The notes: generated from the letters alone by a model not told the origin. 24,862 nt of DNA from Bacteroidota bacterium (GCA_023392185.1 JAEVZP010000153.1:1-24862), one strand, 5' to 3'. Shown: positions 8,826 through 16,708, counted from the stretch's first letter. Program-made: numbers and translations.

Positions 8826-9136
8826 GCCGTTTTTCTGTGGAGGTTGGAACGGAAACGGGCACGGAAGTTGGAACGCAATGTTTCCGACAGCGGCGATTTC
8901 CGGAAATTTCCTGTTCAAACAGCCCCTGAAACGCCTCCTGCTAAACGTATTTTAACGTGAATCTTGCTTTATAAGCGTTCATTTACAATTAGTTATAGTT
9001 GAATAGAGACCGCAAAAGGCACAAAGAAAGCACAAAGGTCCACAAAGACCTAACGGGTATCTCCGTGGACCTCTGTGAACACTTCCGTGTTCGCTGTGGC
9101 CATTATCATCTTAAAACGAGATGCACGTTATTTTAA
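8826..9136. other. 311-base intergenic region holding a TTTCCGGAAA site and repeat copy 1
   Basis: A 13-base direct repeat, GGAGGTTGGAACG and GGAAGTTGGAACG (8839-8851 and 8863-8875), is followed by a TTTCCGGAAA site at 8897-8906 and by the 174-base MITE-like element from 8953 to 9126. The element ends 10 bases before the next start codon. No terminator with a T-run was found for the kinase gene. Confidence 0.6.
8953..9126. repeat. MITE-like 174-base repeat, copy 1
   Basis: Aligned by hand without gaps to copy 2 at 14576-14749, it differs at about 25 of 174 positions. The ends are imperfect inverted repeats: TAACGTGAATCTTGCTTTA on the left, and on the right (as reverse complement, running to 9130) TAACGTGCATCTCGTTTTA, 16 of 19 matching. 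Inside, a left arm made of CACAAAG-type words pairs with a right arm of CTNTGTG words through AGGTCCAC / GTGGACCT, giving a long hairpin. There is no open frame for a transposase. It sits just upstream of the kinase-like gene and may supply its leader or promoter. Confidence 0.75.
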
Positions 9137-10174
9137 ATGGCTCTTGACCCGATTCATATTTCCCGGAAAAAAGAGGTGCATCCGATTGGTGCGCCGCTGC
9201 GCCGCTACCTGCACCGCTATGGCCGCGAGGTGGACCTGCCGATTTCCTATAATCAGCTGCGCGATTTTCAGGAAAGCATTCCCCTCACCGACAAAGCCGG
9301 AAAAGATACTTTTTGGGAAACGGCGATTTATCCCTCGTATGCAATCGACGAGATCCACAACGGCCTGAAAAAGATTTATGCATTGCTCAAAGCCGGTGGC
9401 GACCTGAACGTGCAGCAGCACCTGTTTATCGAGCGGATCGACTATTGCACCTTCGGCAACACGCACCCGTTCCGGATCCGGATCGTGAACCGCTACAACG
9501 AGGTGTACGATTATTTCTATGTGAAAGTGGCCGACGCCTCGCGCGCCTACGGACTGGAACTCGAAGACCTGCTTTCGCCCAATATCATCAACTTTCTCAC
9601 CTCCCAGGACACCCTGATTGAAGAGCATATTGCCGGCATTCCGGGAGATGTTTTTGCCCGTGAATACCTCCAGCGACCGGAGTTTAACCCCAAGCGGATC
9701 GCCAAGGATTTTGTGAAGTTCAACGAGCGCTGCCTGGTGCGCATCCTCGGTGATATGCGGGCCTATAATTTCGTGTTCGTCATCACGCCCGACTTTGACG
9801 ACTATCAGTTTCGGATCCGCCCGGTAGATTTCGATCAGCAGTTTTACGAAGGCGAAGTAAAGGTGTATCAACCCCAGTTTTTCAAGGAAAATTATCCGTT
9901 CGTAGAACTGGCGCTGAAGCATTTCAATCCGCAGGTCATGGCACAGTACCAGCAGGAAGAGCGGGCGATGATTGCCCACCGGATGCGCAGCGAGCGGGTG
10001 CGCCTGATGGACCTCCGCCACGCCTTGCGGCAGGACGCGCCCGCGCCGCCCGAAAAAGTAGATGCGCTGAAACATTCGCTCGCCCGCCATTACGATGATG
10101 CAACCTTCGAGGCGTGCCAGTCTACCGCCGATATTATTGAAAAAAGCCTGTGGCGGCTGATCCGGAGGAGTTAG
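9137..10174 (+). CDS. Hypothetical protein with protein-kinase-like catalytic motifs
   Basis: The 345-residue soluble protein has no signal peptide or membrane helix, and I do not recognise its family. Motifs in the middle fit the order of a kinase-like fold. A strand with a lysine (YFYVKVADAS, K130) is followed by EEHIAGIPG (163-170), which resembles the hinge of aminoglycoside-phosphotransferase-like kinases. Next comes LGDMRAYNFVF (204-214), where D206 and N211 have the D-x4-N spacing of a catalytic loop. RPVDFDQQF (228-236) then supplies a DFD in place of DFG. A glycine-rich loop is not obvious, so this remains an inference. The C-terminal third is helical and charged. The gene stands alone between two repeat-rich spacers; the ATG is 10 bases after repeat copy 1, and no Shine-Dalgarno sequence is visible. 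Confidence 0.78.
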   Translation: MALDPIHISRKKEVHPIGAPLRRYLHRYGREVDLPISYNQLRDFQESIPLTDKAGKDTFWETAIYPSYAIDEIHNGLKKIYALLKAGGDLNVQQHLFIERIDYCTFGNTHPFRIRIVNRYNEVYDYFYVKVADASRAYGLELEDLLSPNIINFLTSQDTLIEEHIAGIPGDVFAREYLQRPEFNPKRIAKDFVKFNERCLVRILGDMRAYNFVFVITPDFDDYQFRIRPVDFDQQFYEGEVKVYQPQFFKENYPFVELALKHFNPQVMAQYQQEERAMIAHRMRSERVRLMDLRHALRQDAPAPPEKVDALKHSLARHYDDATFEACQSTADIIEKSLWRLIRRS

Positions 10175-10264
10175 TTGGGTAGCAGGGATTAGGAATGGCC
10201 GATTGCATGATCCGTGCGGCAGAATGTTGCATCGTTAGCTCGTTTTATCGTCATCCATTTTGTC

Positions 10265-10284
10265 ATTCCGCTGAAAAGCGGAAT
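10265..10284. repeat. ATTCCGC / GCGGAAT hairpin repeat
   Basis: ATTCCGC and GCGGAAT flank a TGAAAA loop, preceded by TTGTC. The same TGTC/CGTC-ATTCCGC layout is at 6007-6029, so this is a second copy of a small hairpin repeat. Confidence 0.6.
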
Positions 10285-10300
10285 CCGGGAATAATGTATT

Positions 10301-10328
10301 GTAGAGACAAGGCATGCCTTGTCTCTAC
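10301..10328. repeat. Perfect 28-base palindrome (half-site GTAGAGACAAGGCA)
   Basis: The 14-base half-site is followed directly by its exact reverse complement, with no spacer. A weaker relative with TAGAGAC and GTCT arms lies at 19608-19631. Similar GTAGAGAC palindromes are common between genes in cyanobacteria and Bacteroidota as far as I recall. No long T-run follows, so it is not called a terminator. Confidence 0.75.
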
Positions 10329-10441
10329 GGGCGTCGCGTGGGTGCAGGCAGTAAGGAACTTATAGAACGTATCCGTTTCCCGGAAAAAATCCATGTCCAG
10401 CCGTACCAATCCGTTTTCCCTGGTCTTTCAAACGAGTTTAG

Positions 10442-10469
10442 TTTGGAAGGCGTTTTCTTTGTATTTTTA
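10442..10469 (+). promoter_or_regulatory. Possible Bacteroidota-type promoter for the exported TPR gene
   Basis: TTTG at 10442-10445 and TATTTTTA at 10462-10469 match the -33 (TTTG) and -7 (TAnnTTTG) elements with one mismatch in the latter and a 16-base spacer. The start codon is only 7 bases further, so the transcript would be almost leaderless. This is a pattern match only. Confidence 0.3.
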
Positions 10470-10476
10470 GAAGTCT

Positions 10477-12279
10477 ATGCGTTTGTTTTTTGTTTTGTGC
10501 GGATTGCTTTTTTCGGCCACTGCTTTTGCGCAGCAAGACCGGCTTTCGGATGCGCTGCGGTTGCAAAACACCGGCGATACCAAGGGAGCCGTTCGCATTA
10601 TCGACAGTCTGTATCAATCGGCGCCGGCCAATAGTGAATATTACACCGCTTATTTCCGGCTGCTGCTTCAAACCAAAGAATTTAAAGGGGCCGAGAAACT
10701 GGCCGAAGCACGCCGCAACCGCGAGCCGGGTTCCCCCCTTCCTTTTGTAGATATGGGCGTGGTGATGCAGCAAAGTGGCAAGGAAAAAAAGGCGGAAGAA
10801 ATCTGGAACGAAGCCCTGCGCTTTGTGAATGGCGATGACCTGCTGACCAATAACCTGGCGACTGCCTTTAGCGCGACCGGAGAGGATGCCTGGGCTTTGA
10901 AGGTGTATGAAAAAGCCTCTGATATTGTACAGAACAAGGTGATTTATGCGCCCGCCATGGCGCGGCTGTATGCCAAAACCGGAAACACCGAAGCGGCGAT
11001 TGACGCTACCCTCAACTCGTCGCCGATGCAACTGCGTCCGGCCGAAGACATCAAGGCGGCCCTGCTGGAGATTCTGGGCGACGATGTCCGAAAAACCCAG
11101 ATTGCTACCAAAACAGTGATTAAGCGCGTGCAGGCCGATCCCGGAAATATTCTGTATGCCGACATTCTGCTATGGCTCTACACGCGCCGCGACGATTGGG
11201 AAGGCGCGCTGCTGCAGGTGCGCGCCCTCGACGAGCGCGGGCAGGAAGGCGGTCGCCGCTTACTGGAGTTTGCCCGCACCGCCCGCGCCGAAGGCCAATA
11301 TGATATTGCCTACGAAGCGCTCGGCATGGCCACCGAAGCCGGAACGCCTGCTATGCAGAACTACGCGGCTGCCGAGCGGCTGCACACCGGTATGCAGCGA
11401 TTGCAGGCACAACCCGTGCCCGACAAAACCTTTGCCGACACCCTCGCCGGAGAATTTGACCGCTATTTCGCTCAGCACCCACAGGATGCACAACCCGGAA
11501 CTACGCAGGCGCGTGCAGCACTGGAAGCCCGCTTCCGGCGCAACGTTCCGAAGGCCGTTTCGATCCTCGAAGAAGCACTGACTGCGAACCGCCTGCCCCG
11601 ACCCGAAGCTGGTGCGGCCCGCCTCGATCTGGGCGATTACCAGCTACTCGAAGGAAAAGTATGGGACGCGACGCTGACCTATAGTCAAGTAGATAAAGCG
11701 TTCCGGGAAGATGCCCTGGGGGAAGAAGCCCGTTTCCGGAATGCGAAGCTGGCCTGGTATCGTGGTGACTTTGACTGGGCACAAGGGCAGCTTTCGGTGT
11801 TGAAAGCTTCCACCTCAGAGCTGATTGCCAACGACGCCCTGGCGCTCTCGGTGCTGATCACCGAAAACACACCGCCCGATTCCAATTACACGCCGCTGCG
11901 CCGCTTTGCCGCTGCCGATTTGCTTCTGTTTCAAAACCGGCTGGAAGCAGCCAGTACATTGCTGGATTCGGTGGCGAAAGGATTCCCGGAAAGCGAGCTG
12001 CAGGATGATATTCTTTTCAAGCGCAGTGCCATTCTGGTGCGACAGCAGCGCTACGACGAGGCAATTGCTTTGTTGGAAAACATCGTAAAAGACTATGGCG
12101 CCGACGTGCTGGCCGACGATGCGCTTTATCAGCAGGGCCTTATCTACGAAGTGTATCTCAAAAAGCCACAGCAGGCCCGCGAAGCCTTCGAGCGCCTTTT
12201 GATTGATTATCCCGGCAGCACGCTGGCCGCCGAGGCTCGCAAGCACCTCCTTACACTGGCAGCGCCTTCCGGGACCTGA
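10477..12279 (+). CDS. Exported tetratricopeptide repeat protein
   Basis: The 600-residue protein starts with a clear signal peptide (MRLFFVLCGLLFSATAFA, then QQ) and has no lipobox, so it is probably periplasmic. TPR-like helical pairs run along most of its length: for example DALRLQNTGDTKGAVRIIDS and FVDMGVVMQQSGKEKKAEEI near the N-terminus. The last 90 residues (FKRSAILVRQQRYDEAIALL, then YEVYLKKPQQAREAFERLL and a DYPGSTLAAEARKHL end) resemble the YbgF/BamD-type TPRs that act in envelope assembly. The specific role is unknown. Its stop codon lies inside the first of four ACCTGWCAGG repeats, so the terminal residues Gly-Thr are encoded by repeat sequence. Confidence 0.88.
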   Translation: MRLFFVLCGLLFSATAFAQQDRLSDALRLQNTGDTKGAVRIIDSLYQSAPANSEYYTAYFRLLLQTKEFKGAEKLAEARRNREPGSPLPFVDMGVVMQQSGKEKKAEEIWNEALRFVNGDDLLTNNLATAFSATGEDAWALKVYEKASDIVQNKVIYAPAMARLYAKTGNTEAAIDATLNSSPMQLRPAEDIKAALLEILGDDVRKTQIATKTVIKRVQADPGNILYADILLWLYTRRDDWEGALLQVRALDERGQEGGRRLLEFARTARAEGQYDIAYEALGMATEAGTPAMQNYAAAERLHTGMQRLQAQPVPDKTFADTLAGEFDRYFAQHPQDAQPGTTQARAALEARFRRNVPKAVSILEEALTANRLPRPEAGAARLDLGDYQLLEGKVWDATLTYSQVDKAFREDALGEEARFRNAKLAWYRGDFDWAQGQLSVLKASTSELIANDALALSVLITENTPPDSNYTPLRRFAAADLLLFQNRLEAASTLLDSVAKGFPESELQDDILFKRSAILVRQQRYDEAIALLENIVKDYGADVLADDALYQQGLIYEVYLKKPQQAREAFERLLIDYPGSTLAAEARKHLLTLAAPSGT

Positions 12280-12409
12280 CAGGTCGAGGGCGCAGTCCGT
12301 AGATGCCTGTCAGGTCATTTGAGAAGCTGAAATTTCCGGAAAACTGGTTTTTTTGGACCTGACAGGCATCTGCGGCTTCAGTTTCACTCCAGCCTGGACC
12401 TGTCAGGTC
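12273..12409. repeat. Cluster of four ACCTGWCAGG near-palindromes
   Basis: Units lie at 12273-12285 (GACCTGACAGGTC), 12301-12316 (AGATGCCTGTCAGGTC), 12356-12371 (GACCTGACAGGCATCT) and 12397-12409 (GACCTGTCAGGTC). Units two and three are exact reverse complements over 16 bases. A TTTCCGGAAA site (12333-12342) lies in the loop between them and another (12417-12426) just outside the cluster. The first unit overlaps the stop codon of the TPR gene. Confidence 0.75.
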
Positions 12410-12502
12410 TGTGGCATTTCCGGAAATTTTGGATTGGACTTTTGTATTTTAAATACCTACACTACCTTACCTGCTCCTTTTTTAAAATAAAAGGCAGCTC
12501 CT

Positions 12503-14578
12503 ATGCAATGGCCCCGACGCGCAGCGTGGTTTTGGGAAGAAATTCCGGTATTCCGGCTGCTGCTGCCTTTCATCGCCGGCATTGCGCTGTATGATACCTT
12601 TCCGCAAAGGCTTTCTTTACCTATGGCGCTGGCAGCCGTCACGTTGTTGCTGGCATCTCTTTGGATTCTCAACCGGGCGCGGCGGCTGAGCGGCGCTTAT
12701 CTCGCGCTGCGTTTCCTGAATGTCATCCTGCTTCTGGCCTTCGCCGGCTACGGCCTTTCGGCGGCTCACGATGTGCGCAACCGGGCCGATTGGGTGGGCA
12801 AGGTTGCCGACGAAAAAGGTGCGCTCGTGGTATGCATCCGGCAAGTGCCGAAGGAAACACCCAAAACCTGGCGCATGGAAACGGAAGCGCTGTTGGCTTT
12901 CGACACGCTGCGCGCGCAGCCTATTTCCGGAAAAATCCTGCTAACGGTTTTTAAAACTGATAGCCTTTGCCCTTATGGCGTCGGCGATACGCTGGTCATC
13001 CCGTCCCGGCTGGAAGCCCATGGCGGACCAGCGCACCCATTTGGCTTTGATGCCCGCCGGTTTTACAACCGGCAAAACAACTACCACCAACTGGCCCTGC
13101 CGGTCGATTCGGTGATGATCCGGGGCAAACAGGAACCCCGCGCGGCATCTCTTGTAGCGCGCATGAACCGCTGGGCGATGGATGCACTTGCGCGCCATGT
13201 GGCCGACGGCGACACCCGCGCCTTGTTGCAGGCGATGCTCCTGGGCAACGAATCTGACTTCGATCCGGAAATCCGGAAAACTTATGCAGATACCGGCGTG
13301 ATTCACGTGGTGGCGATTTCCGGCTCGCACCTGGCCACCTTGTTTCTGGCTTTCTTTTTCATTCCGTATCTGGTGCGGGGCGTGTGGGGGCGGCGCGTGC
13401 AATACAGTCTGGGGTTGATTGCCGTTTGGATCTATGTGTTGTTGGCCGGTGCACCTCCTTCGGCCATTCGGGCCGCCGTTGTGTTTACCTTGCTGGCCGG
13501 CAGCATTCTGCTGGATGTTCGGCACCATACGCTCAATACGTTACTGGTCGGCGTATTGCTCATCTTGTGTGTAGAGCCGATGTGGCTGTTTACGGTTGGC
13601 TTCCAGCTTTCTGTGCTGGCCGTGCTTTCTATTGTTTTGTTTTATCCGCATCTGCAACGGCTCGTTGTCGTCCGCAACCCGGTGCTGCGGGTGCTGTGGA
13701 ATGCAGTTGTGGTGAGTTTTTGTGCGCAAATGCTGGTGGCGCCGCTCTCGGTGTATTATTTCCACAATTTTCCGCTGGCTTTCCTGATCGCCAATCTCGT
13801 TGCCTGGATTCTGATTGGTATTATTGCCCTGTTTGGCGGAATAGGCGTATTGGTGTTTGCGGCGGCGCCGTCGGTGGCAGGCGGCATTGCGGCAGGAACG
13901 GCGTTTTTCGTCCGGTTGTTTAACCGGTTTATCCGGGTCGTGCAGGACTGGAATCCGGAGGCTTTAGCGCATTTGCAACTGTCGTTTGGGGAGTTAGTGC
14001 TGGTATATCTTCTTTTAACGTTGCTGGCCATCGGGCTCCTTCACAAAAACAAAAAAGCTTTTTTCGGAGCCGGGCTCACGCTGGCCGTCTTACTGGGTTT
14101 TTCCATTCAAAATCAACATGCAGCGCTGCAGCAAGACCGGCTGGTGGTCTATAGCAAAAGCGGTGTGCTGGTAGCCGATCACTTTCGCGGAAAAACCTTT
14201 CAGCCCCTTTTTACCGATCTGCCGGAAGATTCTTTAAAGGCCGCAAAAACCACCCGAACGGGCTTCCGGGCCTGGCGGAGAGGAGGTGCTGCCGATACGT
14301 CCGCAGTGCAGCATATTTCCGGAAAAACCGTGCTTTTTTACCGCGATTCAGCCAACCGCTTTGACGTGCCTCTTCCCTTTCCGATAGATGTTTTATTGAT
14401 TGCACGACCGCTTAAAGGGTTGTCGCCGGCAGGCCTTCAGGCTGCTTTTCGTCCCCGGATGCTGGTGGCGGGCAGCCTTGACAAGCGCTGGCGCATTTTG
14501 GCCTGGAAGGATTCCTGCAAAGCGCTGGGACAGCCTTTTCATGCAACGCTGACTGACGGTGCTTATGTATTGGAATAA
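12503..14578 (+). CDS. comEC: ComEC/Rec2 family DNA-uptake channel protein
   Basis: The 691-residue protein is an inner-membrane channel thought to carry single-stranded DNA into the cytoplasm during natural transformation. Three N-terminal helices (such as LLLPFIAGIALYDTF and LRFLNVILLLAFAGYGL) precede a soluble DUF4131-like domain (about residues 95-215). The competence domain then begins with LLGNESDFDPEIRKTYADTG and the family signature HVVAISGSHLA (H276), followed by many membrane helices including YVLLAGAPPSAIRAAVVF and FTVGFQLSVLAVLSIVLFYP. The C-terminal 140 residues form the short, degenerate tail usual in Bacteroidota ComEC, not a metallo-beta-lactamase-like domain with HxHxDH. Other competence genes are not nearby. 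Its TAA stop is the first triplet of repeat copy 2. Confidence 0.93.
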   Translation: MQWPRRAAWFWEEIPVFRLLLPFIAGIALYDTFPQRLSLPMALAAVTLLLASLWILNRARRLSGAYLALRFLNVILLLAFAGYGLSAAHDVRNRADWVGKVADEKGALVVCIRQVPKETPKTWRMETEALLAFDTLRAQPISGKILLTVFKTDSLCPYGVGDTLVIPSRLEAHGGPAHPFGFDARRFYNRQNNYHQLALPVDSVMIRGKQEPRAASLVARMNRWAMDALARHVADGDTRALLQAMLLGNESDFDPEIRKTYADTGVIHVVAISGSHLATLFLAFFFIPYLVRGVWGRRVQYSLGLIAVWIYVLLAGAPPSAIRAAVVFTLLAGSILLDVRHHTLNTLLVGVLLILCVEPMWLFTVGFQLSVLAVLSIVLFYPHLQRLVVVRNPVLRVLWNAVVVSFCAQMLVAPLSVYYFHNFPLAFLIANLVAWILIGIIALFGGIGVLVFAAAPSVAGGIAAGTAFFVRLFNRFIRVVQDWNPEALAHLQLSFGELVLVYLLLTLLAIGLLHKNKKAFFGAGLTLAVLLGFSIQNQHAALQQDRLVVYSKSGVLVADHFRGKTFQPLFTDLPEDSLKAAKTTRTGFRAWRRGGAADTSAVQHISGKTVLFYRDSANRFDVPLPFPIDVLLIARPLKGLSPAGLQAAFRPRMLVAGSLDKRWRILAWKDSCKALGQPFHATLTDGAYVLE

Positions 14579-14749
14579 CGTGAATCTCGCTTTATGGGTA
14601 TTCATTTTCAACTGGTTATAGTTAAATAAAGGCCGCAGAGAGCGCAAAGAAGGCACAGAGGTCCACAAAGACCTGACGGGTGTCTCTGTGGACCTCTGTG
14701 AACACTTCCGTGGTCTCTGTGGCCCTTATTATCTTAAAACAAGATGCAC
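14576..14749. repeat. MITE-like 174-base repeat, copy 2
   Basis: It is the same length as copy 1 (8953-9126), in the same orientation, and about 86% identical by hand alignment. The left end GTGAATCTCGCTTTA mirrors the right end TAAAACAAGATGCAC with few mismatches. The internal hairpin pairs GAGGTCCAC with GTGGACCTC exactly and continues imperfectly out to GGCC ... GGCC, roughly 45 bases per arm. It begins in the comEC stop codon and may act as that gene's 3' hairpin. Confidence 0.78.
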
Positions 14750-14959
14750 TTTGGAATTGGATATCTATACAGCTAAAATAAGGCAATTCCTGAAGCAGAA
14801 TAGAGCGGGAGGTTTTCCTAGAGAGCACAATGGCTTTGAAGAGAAAGCTCCTAAAATAAGTGACTGACCACCTGAGCCGGGAAGCTAATATGTAACCATT
14901 TGCCGGAACGTTTTCATTTCCGGAAAAGCCGGTTTTTTAGCCACACCACCCCTCCCTTC
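14579..14959. other. 381-base region between convergent comEC and anti-sigma gene
   Basis: It is filled mostly by repeat copy 2. The remainder (14750-14959) has one TTTCCGGAAA site (14917-14926) and a weak CCGG-AAAAG-CCGG-TTTTTT hairpin (14920-14938) too short to call as a terminator. No gene is supported. Confidence 0.55.
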
Positions 14960-15790
14960 TTATCCTTTCACTTCACCCATTACCATCAGGTTTTCCATGG
15001 TGGGAGATTCCACGCCACCTTCCGGCTCCAGGGTGATGGCAAAAGCCTGCGCCTTGTCAACAGGAGCGGAGAAGGCGCTAAGCGGCGCGTCATTATTATA
15101 CATACCGACGCTCACGGGTTTGCCATCTACCAGGGCCCACAGTTGATATTGTTTGCCGGTAGGGGCTTGCGGCATGCTAATAATGTCGAGATGCACATCG
15201 TGTGTTTTGGCATTCCACATTACCATCGCGCGGGCATCCGGATGCTTTTCAACCCCTTGAAGCATTACCAGTTGCATGTTGGGCTGGGCCAGCATCCACT
15301 CTTTGGATCGATAGTAGTCAAGCTGAATATTATTGTCGGCAAGCGCTTTCTCCATCTGGTTGAGCCGGGCAGCGGTGCGGCTTTCCTGTTGGATGGAATA
15401 CAGGTAGCCACCGGCGCTGGCCAGGAATAGGAGCGAAGCAGCGAGTGCCAGATTTCTCCAGAATACGGAACGGTTGGTGGAAGGGATTTCCGGCGCAGCG
15501 GGCTGCGGCAGGGCTCTGGTTTTTCCGGTGCTTTGCTTTGTATGGACCGTTTCAGCAGGTGCTGTTTCAAAAGAAAGGCGGCTTTGAAGCGCCGCTTTGA
15601 GATGCGGTGGCGGAAGGGTTGCCGATTGATCTGTCATCGCTTCCAGGGTCTCGGATATTTCTGCCAGCGCTTCCCGCACCCGCGCGTTGTTCCGGACTAC
15701 GCACGCCAGGATCGCCGCTTCCTCCGCAGTGGCCTGACCCAGCACGTAGGTCTCCAGAATCCCGGACGATATGTAGGCTTCGATATCCAT
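14960..15790 (-). CDS. RskA-like membrane anti-sigma factor
   Basis: The 276-residue protein starts at an ATG 2 bases after the stop of the ECF sigma gene, so the two are translationally linked. Residues 1-70 form a helical cytoplasmic region (ISSGILETYVLGQATAEEAA, then a segment of alternating charges) of the kind that binds the sigma factor. A single membrane helix spans about 112-132 (NLALAASLLFLASAGGYLY). The outer part, about 170-276, is the anti-sigma-K domain with its hallmarks (MWNAKTHDVHLDI, APTGKQYQLWALVDGKPV, FAITLEPEGG). A zinc-binding HxxxCxxC motif is absent, which fits the RskA type. It presumably holds the sigma factor inactive until an envelope signal triggers its breakdown or release. 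Confidence 0.92.
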   Translation of the reverse strand: MDIEAYISSGILETYVLGQATAEEAAILACVVRNNARVREALAEISETLEAMTDQSATLPPPHLKAALQSRLSFETAPAETVHTKQSTGKTRALPQPAAPEIPSTNRSVFWRNLALAASLLFLASAGGYLYSIQQESRTAARLNQMEKALADNNIQLDYYRSKEWMLAQPNMQLVMLQGVEKHPDARAMVMWNAKTHDVHLDIISMPQAPTGKQYQLWALVDGKPVSVGMYNNDAPLSAFSAPVDKAQAFAITLEPEGGVESPTMENLMVMGEVKG

Positions 15791-15792
15791 GG

Positions 15793-16347
15793 CTACCTGT
15801 AGTCTTTAAGGAGTTTACGGAGGATTACAAATGCGGCACGGAGGCGGGTCTTGACCGTACCGAGGGGAATGTCGAGGCGCCGGGAAATTTCGTCCTGCGT
15901 ATAACCTTTAAAATAGGCCAGGTCTATCAGCTGTTTCTTATCGGCGTCCAGCTTTTCTAACACGCCGTTCAGCCCGATATAATCTGTCTTGGGCAGGCCG
16001 CTGTGTGCGCTGCTATCAGATACGGTAGCTGACAGCGCTTGGTTTTGGAGGCTGTTTTTATAAGTTTTGGATTTAAGATAATCAAGGGCCGTGTTGCGGG
16101 TAATCTGTATCATCCAGGTATAAAGCCGGCCCAGTGCCGGATCGTAGCGTTCGATGTAGTTCCAGATTTTGACAAAAACTTCCTGTAGCAGATCGTTGGC
16201 TGCTTCGGGCTGGCCACTCATCTGAAGCAGCAACCCATAGAGCGCCGGCGAATAATGGTCGTAGAGATAAGAAAACCCAGCCTCGCTTCGCGTCTTTAAC
16301 AGCGCAACAAGTTCTTCTTCCGTATAGGATGCGTGTTGGAGGCCCAA
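15793..16347 (-). CDS. ECF-type RNA polymerase sigma factor
   Basis: The 184-residue protein has the two core domains of extracytoplasmic-function sigma factors. Sigma region 2 is at about residues 25-95 (YDHYSPALYGLL, NDLLQEVFVKIW, TWMIQITRNTALDYLKS). Region 4 is at about 133-181 and ends in a helix-turn-helix (GYTQDEISRRLDIPLGTVKTRLRAA). The only possible start near the N-terminus is TTG at 16347, because an in-frame TAA lies two codons upstream and the next Met is inside region 2 at residue 43. Weak initiation may keep the level low. The anti-sigma gene follows after 2 bases. The regulon cannot be told from this window. Confidence 0.93.
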   Translation of the reverse strand: MGLQHASYTEEELVALLKTRSEAGFSYLYDHYSPALYGLLLQMSGQPEAANDLLQEVFVKIWNYIERYDPALGRLYTWMIQITRNTALDYLKSKTYKNSLQNQALSATVSDSSAHSGLPKTDYIGLNGVLEKLDADKKQLIDLAYFKGYTQDEISRRLDIPLGTVKTRLRAAFVILRKLLKDYR

Positions 16348-16669
16348 GGTTTAGTTGCCGGGAAGCTTTTTTGTATAAAGAGAAGCAAAAAGGCATTTTT
16401 TTCGTAGAAAAAAGGCTATTCCTAAAGCAACCCAGCTGCCGGTAAGGGGGTGGGTTAAAAAAACTATTCCTTTCTTTCCGGCAAAGAGAATTTTTTTCAA
16501 AAAAGCAGGGATTCGGCAAACCAGCGAGTCCCTTTTTTCGTTTCTATATACAAAGCAAGGCACAGTGAGCACTGGGTGTGTTAGGAAAGGGAGCTTAACC
16601 CCGGTAAAGTGTACGTGCCGGTTCATTGCTTTTGTACTCCTTGCGTGGGAGGTGGTTTTTTTAAGGGTT

Positions 16670-16708
16670 GAAGAGGCATTCCTGGAGAGAGGGTGCCTCT
16701 TCTGTTTT
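16670..16708 (+). terminator. Possible terminator hairpin with no upstream gene
   Basis: GAAGAGGCA (16670-16678) pairs exactly with TGCCTCTTC (16694-16702) around a 15-base loop, followed by TGTTTTT. If it is real, it would end a short transcript starting within about 300 bases upstream. Confidence 0.3.

Larger units (their letters stand above)
10175..10476. other. 302-base intergenic region with two palindromic repeats
   Basis: It contains an ATTCCGC hairpin (10265-10284), a perfect 28-base palindrome (10301-10328), a TTTCCCGGAAA variant near 10377 and a promoter-like element just before the next gene. A short open frame across it shows no protein-like pattern. Confidence 0.55.

Noticed and set aside
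8953..9126. CRISPR-like array from the repeated CACAAAG words
   Set aside because: The words are irregular, about 9-11 bases apart, with no spacers; they form one arm of a hairpin.
9128..10090. 320-residue antisense frame opposite the kinase-like gene
   Set aside because: The + frame has protein-like composition and ordered motifs; the antisense product reads as a shadow without domains.
14918..14938. Terminator for comEC or the anti-sigma gene
   Set aside because: The stem is only 4 bp, and it lies 340 bases from comEC; on the minus strand no T-run follows.
14900..15430. 176-residue + strand frame opposite the anti-sigma gene
   Set aside because: The minus-strand product is a convincing anti-sigma factor; this is its complement.
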